A stretch of DNA of 11,243 nt from Desulfobacterales bacterium (GTDB lineage Bacteria > Desulfobacterota > Desulfobacteria > Desulfobacterales > UBA5852). Below, piece after piece: positions 6,564 through 11,243 of this stretch. The DNA lies in contig JASJBQ010000133.1 of NCBI GenBank assembly GCA_030066455.1, positions 1 to 11,243 of the forward strand, in the 5' to 3' direction. Within the stretch, counting starts at the first letter, position 1; every line of letters begins with the position of its first letter. Below the pieces are notes generated by a model that saw nothing but the letters and a program-made list of their open reading frames with translations, was not told the origin of the DNA and did no database searches. A program made the translations under genes and the position numbers.

Positions 6564-7922
6564 ATGGCTGCAACCCAAACGGTCACGAACGGAACCTTCG
6601 CACACGGCGTCCATCCCCCCGAGCACAAGGAGTTTTCCGAAGATCGTCCCATCGAGGTGATGCCCTCGCCGGCCAAGGTCATGCTGCCCCTGCTTCAGCA
6701 CGTGGGCGCCCCCAGCGTGCCCGTGGTCAAAGCCAAGGACGTGGTGGCCATGGGGGACATGGTCAGCAAAGGCGGCGGGTTCGTGTCCGCGCCCCTGCAT
6801 GCCCCCATCGCCGGCAAGGTCCTTAAATTGGCGGTGGCCACGCTGCCCAATGCGCGCCACTTGCAGGTGATCCCCATCAAGGCCGACGGCGAGCAGCTCG
6901 AGGGGCAGGCCCTTTTCGACGATATCCTGGGCGGGGACTGGTCCTACGAGGGCATCGACGGGCGCGACCCCCAGGAAATCACCGATGCCATCGCCAGCAG
7001 CGGTATCGTGGGCCTGGGCGGTGCGGCCTTCCCGACCCACGTCAAGTACACCCGCAACGACGAGAAGCCGGTGGACACCGTATTGATCAACGGCTGCGAG
7101 TGTGAACCCTTCCTGACGCCGGACTACCGGGTGATGCTGGAAGCCCCCCGGGCCGTCGTGGCGGGCGCATTGCTGGTGGGACGGGCCGCCGGCGCCAAGA
7201 CCATTATTATCGGGGTCGAAAACAACAAACCCCAAGCCGTCAAGGCTTTGCAGGCGGCGGCGGCGGGCACCGGTATCCAACTCGCGGTAGTTAAAACCAA
7301 ATATCCCCAGGGCAGCGAAAAACAGCTGATTACGGCCGTGCTCAAGCGTGAGACGCCCCTGGGCGGACTACCCCTGGATGTCGGTGTGGCCGTAAGCAAC
7401 GTGGGCACCGCGGCGGCCATCGCCCGAGCCGTATTGCGCGGCAGGCCTCTCACCCACCGGGTGGTGAGCGTTACCGGCGCCGGCATCCGGCAGCCCAAAA
7501 ACCTGCTGGTGCCGATCGGCATCAGCTACCGGGAACTCATCGATTTCTGCGGCGGCCTTTTGCCTGAAGCGGCCCGGATTGTTTCCGGCGGTCCCATGAT
7601 GGGATTCGCCTTCGCCAACCTGGACGCGCCCATCACCAAGGGGACCAGCGGCGTCACCGTTCTCACGGACGCCGATGTGCGCAAGGCCGAAGAGACCGCC
7701 TGCATTCGCTGCGGCCGCTGCGTCGACGCCTGCCCCATGGGGCTGGTGCCCACCAAAATCGCCCTGGCCTCGCGTGTCAAGGATGTCGATCTGTCCCAGC
7801 GCTATCACATCATGGGCTGTTTCGAGTGCGGATGCTGCACATTCACCTGCCCGGCCAGCATTCCGTTGGTCCAGTTGATCCGCACCGGCAAGGCCCAGGT
7901 AATTGCCAGCCAACGCAAATGA
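6564..7922 (+). CDS. rnfC: RnfC, NADH-interacting Fe-S subunit of the Rnf complex
   Basis: This 452-residue peripheral cytoplasmic subunit exchanges electrons with NAD+/NADH. The N-terminal HGVHPPEHK is the RnfC signature (residues 14-22). Glycine-rich GLGGAAFP at 150-157, NGCECEP at 177-183 and KYPQGSEKQLI at 246-256 form the Nuo51-like flavin/NADH-binding fold. An SLBB-type segment covers about 300-335. Two tetracysteine motifs bind [4Fe-4S] clusters: C380, C383, C386, C390 and C419, C422, C425, C429. The protein ends soon after, as in short anaerobe RnfC proteins, without the long repeat tail of enterobacterial RsxC. The frame is open to an earlier ATG at 6513, but AGGAG at 6554-6558, 5 bases before the ATG at 6564, decides the start. 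It is the first gene of the rnfCDGEAB operon. Confidence 0.97.
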   Translation: MAATQTVTNGTFAHGVHPPEHKEFSEDRPIEVMPSPAKVMLPLLQHVGAPSVPVVKAKDVVAMGDMVSKGGGFVSAPLHAPIAGKVLKLAVATLPNARHLQVIPIKADGEQLEGQALFDDILGGDWSYEGIDGRDPQEITDAIASSGIVGLGGAAFPTHVKYTRNDEKPVDTVLINGCECEPFLTPDYRVMLEAPRAVVAGALLVGRAAGAKTIIIGVENNKPQAVKALQAAAAGTGIQLAVVKTKYPQGSEKQLITAVLKRETPLGGLPLDVGVAVSNVGTAAAIARAVLRGRPLTHRVVSVTGAGIRQPKNLLVPIGISYRELIDFCGGLLPEAARIVSGGPMMGFAFANLDAPITKGTSGVTVLTDADVRKAEETACIRCGRCVDACPMGLVPTKIALASRVKDVDLSQRYHIMGCFECGCCTFTCPASIPLVQLIRTGKAQVIASQRK

Positions 7923-7981
7923 GTGTCACTTCGAACTGAACAATTGCGACCCCCTGATCCAAACGAAGCGATTATAAAAAC

Positions 7982-8974
7982 ATGACGGAAAACACCATTG
8001 ACAAGGCAACCCCATCCGTAACACCGGCGCCAGTGATCCATGTGTCGCCCTCGCCGCATCTGGCCGACCGTGCCCTGACCACCCAGCGCATCATGCTGGA
8101 CGTGGTCATCGGGCTCATTCCGGTCATTCTCATGGCACTGTACGTGTTTCGCATTTATGCGGTCAAGCAGCTTGCGATCTGTATCGTCAGTTGCCTGGCG
8201 GCCGAGGCGCTGTTTGCCAAGATGCGCGGGCGGGCGCTGCCGCTCAAGGACTTTTCAGCCCTGGTCACCGGCATCATCCTGGCTTTGTCCCTTCCGGGTC
8301 CGGCGCCCTGGTACGTTGGGGTCATCGCCTCTTTCGTGGCCATCGGGATCGGTAAGGCCATTTTCGGCGGGATTGGCATGAACATCTTCAACCCGGCCAT
8401 GGTGGGGCGGGCCTTCGTCATGATTGCCTTTGCGAGTGCCCTGGCGGCCTCGGGCTACCAGGATGTCAACAGCAGTGTGGATGCCGTCACCCAGGCAACC
8501 CCGCTGGATACCTTCAAGCAGACCGGTGTGGTGGCACCGCTTTCAGCCCTTTTTTTGGGGCTGACGAATGGGTCGCTGGGTGAAACCAGTGCCCTGGCCT
8601 GTCTGATCGGGGGCATCTATCTCTGTATCCGGCGATCGGCCTCCTGGGAAATACCGGCCGGTGTCATCAGCGCCGCCGTGGTGCTGGGCGGTATCGCCAA
8701 CCTGGCCGACATGGATTCCGGTTGGACCGTGCTGCATCATCTTTTTGGCGGCTCTCTGCTTTTCGGGGCCTTTTTTATCGCCACCGATCCATGTTCGAGT
8801 CCTTTGACGCCGCGGGGTAAATTTATCTTCGGTCTCGGTGTGGGCGGCTTTGTCATGTTGCTCCGGCTATTTAGCGGATACCCTGCCGGCGTGATGTTTG
8901 CCGTCCTGCTGATGAACAGTCTGACGCCCCTGATCAATCGCTGGACGATCCCGCGGCCACTGGGGGCCCAATAG
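7982..8974 (+). CDS. rnfD: RnfD, flavin-carrying membrane subunit of the Rnf complex
   Basis: This 330-residue multi-pass inner-membrane protein is homologous to NqrB. Conserved features are SPHL (24-27), FNPAMVGRAF (136-145), GSLGETSALACLIGG (197-211) and ATDPCSSPLTPRGK (267-280). Roughly nine to ten hydrophobic segments lie between 36 and 318. The motif DAVTQATPLDT (167-177) contains the expected threonine for covalent FMN attachment, Thr173 by analogy with NqrB and RnfD. It works with RnfG in moving electrons across the membrane, coupled to ion translocation. The gene begins 59 bases after rnfC. The ATG at 7982 has no clear Shine-Dalgarno (upstream bases GATTATAAAAAC), so it may be weakly translated or use an A-rich leader. 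I keep this start because the N-terminus fits the family. Confidence 0.96.
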   Translation: MTENTIDKATPSVTPAPVIHVSPSPHLADRALTTQRIMLDVVIGLIPVILMALYVFRIYAVKQLAICIVSCLAAEALFAKMRGRALPLKDFSALVTGIILALSLPGPAPWYVGVIASFVAIGIGKAIFGGIGMNIFNPAMVGRAFVMIAFASALAASGYQDVNSSVDAVTQATPLDTFKQTGVVAPLSALFLGLTNGSLGETSALACLIGGIYLCIRRSASWEIPAGVISAAVVLGGIANLADMDSGWTVLHHLFGGSLLFGAFFIATDPCSSPLTPRGKFIFGLGVGGFVMLLRLFSGYPAGVMFAVLLMNSLTPLINRWTIPRPLGAQ

Positions 8975-9043
8975 AACGCTGAAGAAAGTACAACCAACGG
9001 TGCCGTTTTTATCGCCGTCTGAACAAGGAGACCGACACACGGA

Positions 9044-9676
9044 ATGACAGCCCAAGGAAAAGCCAACTTCTTCTCACAGGCCTGGCTGGTGCTTATTCTG
9101 GCAATCTGCTTCGGCGGGCTGCTGGCCGGCATGCAGATCATGCTGGGGCCCACCATCGAGGCCAACAAGATCAATGAAACGCTCGAGCGCGTGCCGGTGC
9201 TCGTTTTCGGTAAGGCCCATGCCGCCGAGCTCTCCCAGAGCGGCATGGAGATCAACTCCCTTTCGGTGGGGGTCGACAAGGCCGGTAAGACGGTTCGCTA
9301 TAATGTCTATGAAACCAAGTCCGACGGCAAACTGGCGGGTTGGGTGACCAAAAGCGCCGGTCAGGGCTACGCCGACAAGATCGAGGTTCTGATCGGGTTC
9401 GATCCCGGGATGGAAAAGATAACCGGGCTTTTCGTGCTGGATCAGAAAGAGACCCCCGGTCTGGGCAACAAGATTCTGGAAGACGCCTGGCGGGGGCAGT
9501 TTCTGAACAAGTCCACCGCCAAAGCGCTGGCACCCGTCAAGGGCAAATCGAGCGCGTCCCATGAAATCGACGCCATTACCGGTGCGACCATTTCTTCAGC
9601 AGCGGTGACCGACATTATCAACAGGGCGGTGGCCGACCTGCGCCAACCGCTGGCGGACAAGGCCAAAGGACAATAA
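9044..9676 (+). CDS. rnfG: RnfG, covalent-FMN subunit of the Rnf complex
   Basis: This 210-residue protein has one N-terminal membrane anchor (about 13-32) and an extracytoplasmic FMN-binding domain. The flavinylation motif TGAT lies at 179-182, with Thr182 expected to carry FMN through a phosphodiester bond. The conserved QKETPGLGNKI is at 134-144, as in NqrC/RnfG proteins. Flavinylation would need an ApbE-type transferase, and no such gene lies in the window. The only Shine-Dalgarno, AAGGAG at 9025-9030, is 13 bases from the ATG, longer than usual; no better in-frame start exists between them. It lies 69 bases after rnfD and 2 bases before rnfE. Confidence 0.96.
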   Translation: MTAQGKANFFSQAWLVLILAICFGGLLAGMQIMLGPTIEANKINETLERVPVLVFGKAHAAELSQSGMEINSLSVGVDKAGKTVRYNVYETKSDGKLAGWVTKSAGQGYADKIEVLIGFDPGMEKITGLFVLDQKETPGLGNKILEDAWRGQFLNKSTAKALAPVKGKSSASHEIDAITGATISSAAVTDIINRAVADLRQPLADKAKGQ

Positions 9677-9678
9677 CG

Positions 9679-10332
9679 ATGGCTGATCAACCCACGGCAT
9701 CCGAACGCTTCATCCAGGGGATTCTGCCCGAAAACCCGGTTTTCAGGCAGTTGCTGGGTCTCTGCCCGGCGCTGGCCGTAACCGCCAACATGAAATCGGC
9801 GATCACCATGACCGGGGCGGTGCTCTTCGTGCTCTTCTGCGCCAACGTCATTACCAGCTTGATCCGCGACCTGCTCAAGCCGCACCTGCGGATCGTCGTC
9901 TTCACGCTGACGATCGCCACCTTCGTGACCATCGCCGACCGTTTCCTGGCGGCCTATCTCTACCAGATGAGCAAAACCCTGGGCCCCTACATTCCCCTGA
10001 TCATCGTCAACTGCATCATCATCTGCCGCTGCGAGGTCTGCGCCTCCAAACAGTCGGTCTTCGTGGCCGGTGCCGACGCCATCGGCCAGTCCATCGGGTT
10101 CGGCCTGGCCGTCTCGGCCATCGCCGCGGTGCGCGAAATCCTGGGCACCGGCAATTTCTTCGATATCCCGGTGCTGCCGGCGGCCTGGCCCGACTGGGTC
10201 GTGATGATCCTGCCGCCGGGCGCTTTCCTGACGTTCGGCCTGCTGATCGGCCTGGTCAACTGGTTTGAAACGGTGAAGGCCTCCAGCAAGGCTTCCGAGG
10301 TGCTGACACCCGCCGAAAGCGAGGGTTCGTGA
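9679..10332 (+). CDS. rnfE: RnfE, membrane subunit of the Rnf complex with extra cysteines
   Basis: This 217-residue integral membrane protein of the RnfA/RnfE (NqrD/NqrE) family has about six membrane segments. Conserved sites are [19 protein letters not shown] near the N-terminus (Cys29) and the NC pair at 111-112. These two cysteines are the expected ligands shared with RnfA for the intramembrane [2Fe-2S] centre. The segment after Cys112 reads [13 protein letters not shown], adding Cys116, Cys118 and Cys121. From memory most homologues have a sequence like RAEAFASKN here, so this is a departure. The start is supported by AAAGGA at 9665-9670, 8 bases upstream of the ATG inside the end of rnfG. 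The stop lies one base before the rnfA ATG, implying translational coupling. Confidence 0.95.
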   Translation: MADQPTASERFIQGILPENPVFRQLLGLCPALAVTANMKSAITMTGAVLFVLFCANVITSLIRDLLKPHLRIVVFTLTIATFVTIADRFLAAYLYQMSKTLGPYIPLIIVNCIIICRCEVCASKQSVFVAGADAIGQSIGFGLAVSAIAAVREILGTGNFFDIPVLPAAWPDWVVMILPPGAFLTFGLLIGLVNWFETVKASSKASEVLTPAESEGS

Positions 10333-10333
10333 C

Positions 10334-11134
10334 ATGACCTATCTCGTGGATATTATTCTGATCGCCCTCGGGGCGGCCCTGATCAACAATTTCGTGCTGC
10401 ATTACTTCGTGGGGATCTGCCCCTTTGTGGGGGTTTCGCGGCGCATCGACATGGCCTTCGGCATGGGCTGTGCCGTGACCTTCGTCATCACCATCGCGGC
10501 ATTCATCAGCTGGGCCATCACCACCTTTGTACTGGTGCCGGGCGCGCCCCTGTCGCGCTGGGTCGCCGGTTTTTTCGTATCGGCCGATACGGCCGCCGGC
10601 ATCGACCTGACGATTTTGAGCTATATCGTCTACATCCTGGCCATATCCTCTTCGGTACAGTTCGTGGAGATGTATGTGCGCAAGTTCTACCCGCCGCTGT
10701 ACAAGAGCTTCGGGGTCTACTTGCCCCTGATCACCACCAACTGCGCCATTCTCTTTGCCTGCCTCACGATCATGAGCAATATCGTGGGCGTGGACGATCC
10801 CTCCGAAGCCTGGGATCTGGGGCGCTCCCTGGTGCTGGCCATCTTCGGCGGGGTCGGGTTCACGATCGCCATCGTGATCATGGCCGGGATTCGTGAAGAA
10901 CTTGATTTGTGCGATGTGCCCGCGCCTTTCAAGGGAGCAGCCATCACCATGATCGTCTCCGGCATCTTGGCCCTGGCCTTCATGGGCTTTACCGGCGTGG
11001 ACAGCGGCCTTAAAAGGGCGCTTACGCCTGCGGCCCCTGCAGCCGCCGCCCAGGTCTCCCAAGAACCGGCGGCCGATCTCCTGGCCGCCAAGGCTTTAAA
11101 TCGAACCCCGGCTTTGAAAACCGGCGTGCATTGA
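10334..11134 (+). CDS. rnfA: RnfA, membrane subunit of the Rnf complex, longer than usual
   Basis: This 266-residue integral membrane protein is homologous to RnfE and NqrE. Family motifs are clear: [19 protein letters not shown] (17-35, Cys29), QFVEM (109-113), [11 protein letters not shown] (130-140, Cys137), AGIREEL (184-190) and PAPFKGAAI (196-204). Cys29 and Cys137 are the expected [2Fe-2S] ligands. Typical RnfA is about 190-200 residues. This one has roughly 20 extra residues between the second and third membrane segments (about 70-92). It also has an Ala/Pro-rich tail of about 40 residues (about 227-266). Cys143 and Cys193 are additional cysteines. The start is one base after the rnfE stop, with GAGGG at 10321-10325 as a Shine-Dalgarno. 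rnfB follows after 44 bases. Confidence 0.95.
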   Translation: MTYLVDIILIALGAALINNFVLHYFVGICPFVGVSRRIDMAFGMGCAVTFVITIAAFISWAITTFVLVPGAPLSRWVAGFFVSADTAAGIDLTILSYIVYILAISSSVQFVEMYVRKFYPPLYKSFGVYLPLITTNCAILFACLTIMSNIVGVDDPSEAWDLGRSLVLAIFGGVGFTIAIVIMAGIREELDLCDVPAPFKGAAITMIVSGILALAFMGFTGVDSGLKRALTPAAPAAAAQVSQEPAADLLAAKALNRTPALKTGVH

Positions 11135-11178
11135 TTTGCATCCCGTGTGGTGTAACCTGAATTGATGGAGAGGGTTGT

Positions 11179-11243
11179 ATGAATTTTGTCACCGTAGGCC
11201 TTTCCGCCGGCACCTTGCTGGCCATGGGAATCGTACTTTCCTA
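11179..11243 (+). CDS. rnfB: RnfB, Fe-S ferredoxin-interacting subunit (partial, 5' end)
   Basis: The first 21 codons (MNFVTVGLSAGTLLAMGIVLS) run off the window edge. They form a hydrophobic helix, as expected of the single N-terminal membrane anchor of RnfB. GGAG at 11167-11170 lies 8 bases before the ATG. The identity rests mainly on position directly after rnfA in the rnfCDGEAB order; the cysteine-rich part that would confirm it is outside the window. RnfB is the expected entry point for electrons from ferredoxin. Confidence 0.75.
   Translation, partial: MNFVTVGLSAGTLLAMGIVLS

Noticed and set aside
11100..11135. CCGG...CCGG hairpin at the end of rnfA as a terminator or attenuator
   Set aside because: Stem of only about 4 bp with no U tract, lying inside the coding sequence before rnfB.

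Overview
The window reads as chromosomal DNA of a GC-rich anaerobic bacterium, most likely a sulfate reducer of the Desulfobacterota (Desulfosarcina/Desulfobacter-like). That placement is inferred from an rnfCDGEAB-ordered Rnf operon, a stand-alone rubrerythrin-type ferritin-like protein, a large Lon-related protease of the AAA_32 type and high-GC codon use. No 16S or other marker is present to prove it.

Left part (1-3441): the last 21 codons of an unrecognised gene, followed at once by a hairpin terminator. About 700 bases without a convincing gene follow, containing an AT-rich island near 170-270. Next is a tight pair: a 73-residue hypothetical protein (804-1025) and, 10 bases later, an 801-residue Lon-related ATP-dependent protease (1036-3441) with an intact Walker A motif and a Ser653/Lys696 catalytic dyad.

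Middle (3442-6342): a dynamin-like GTPase with a C-terminal hydrophobic hairpin (3572-5044) converges on a NUDIX hydrolase of the ADP-ribose pyrophosphatase type on the minus strand (5063-5605). A 230-base divergent spacer carries a good sigma70-like promoter overlapped just downstream by a Fur-like imperfect palindrome. It leads into a ferritin-like diiron protein (5836-6342).

Right part (6343-11243): a spacer with a perfect TTGACA -35 element precedes rnfC, rnfD, rnfG, rnfE, rnfA and the first codons of rnfB, which runs off the window. Together these encode the membrane-bound ferredoxin:NAD+ oxidoreductase. RnfB is expected to take electrons from ferredoxin. They pass through the intramembrane Fe-S site of RnfA/RnfE and the covalent flavins of RnfD and RnfG to RnfC, which binds NADH/NAD+, and the transfer is coupled to Na+ or H+ movement. 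All key cofactor motifs are visible. RnfE and RnfA carry extra cysteines, and RnfA is longer than usual.

I see no CRISPR array, tRNA, rRNA, insertion sequence or clearly new multi-gene system. The more interesting signals are the cysteine-rich RnfE loop, the enlarged RnfA, the small ORF coupled to the Lon-like protease and the Fur-like operator.
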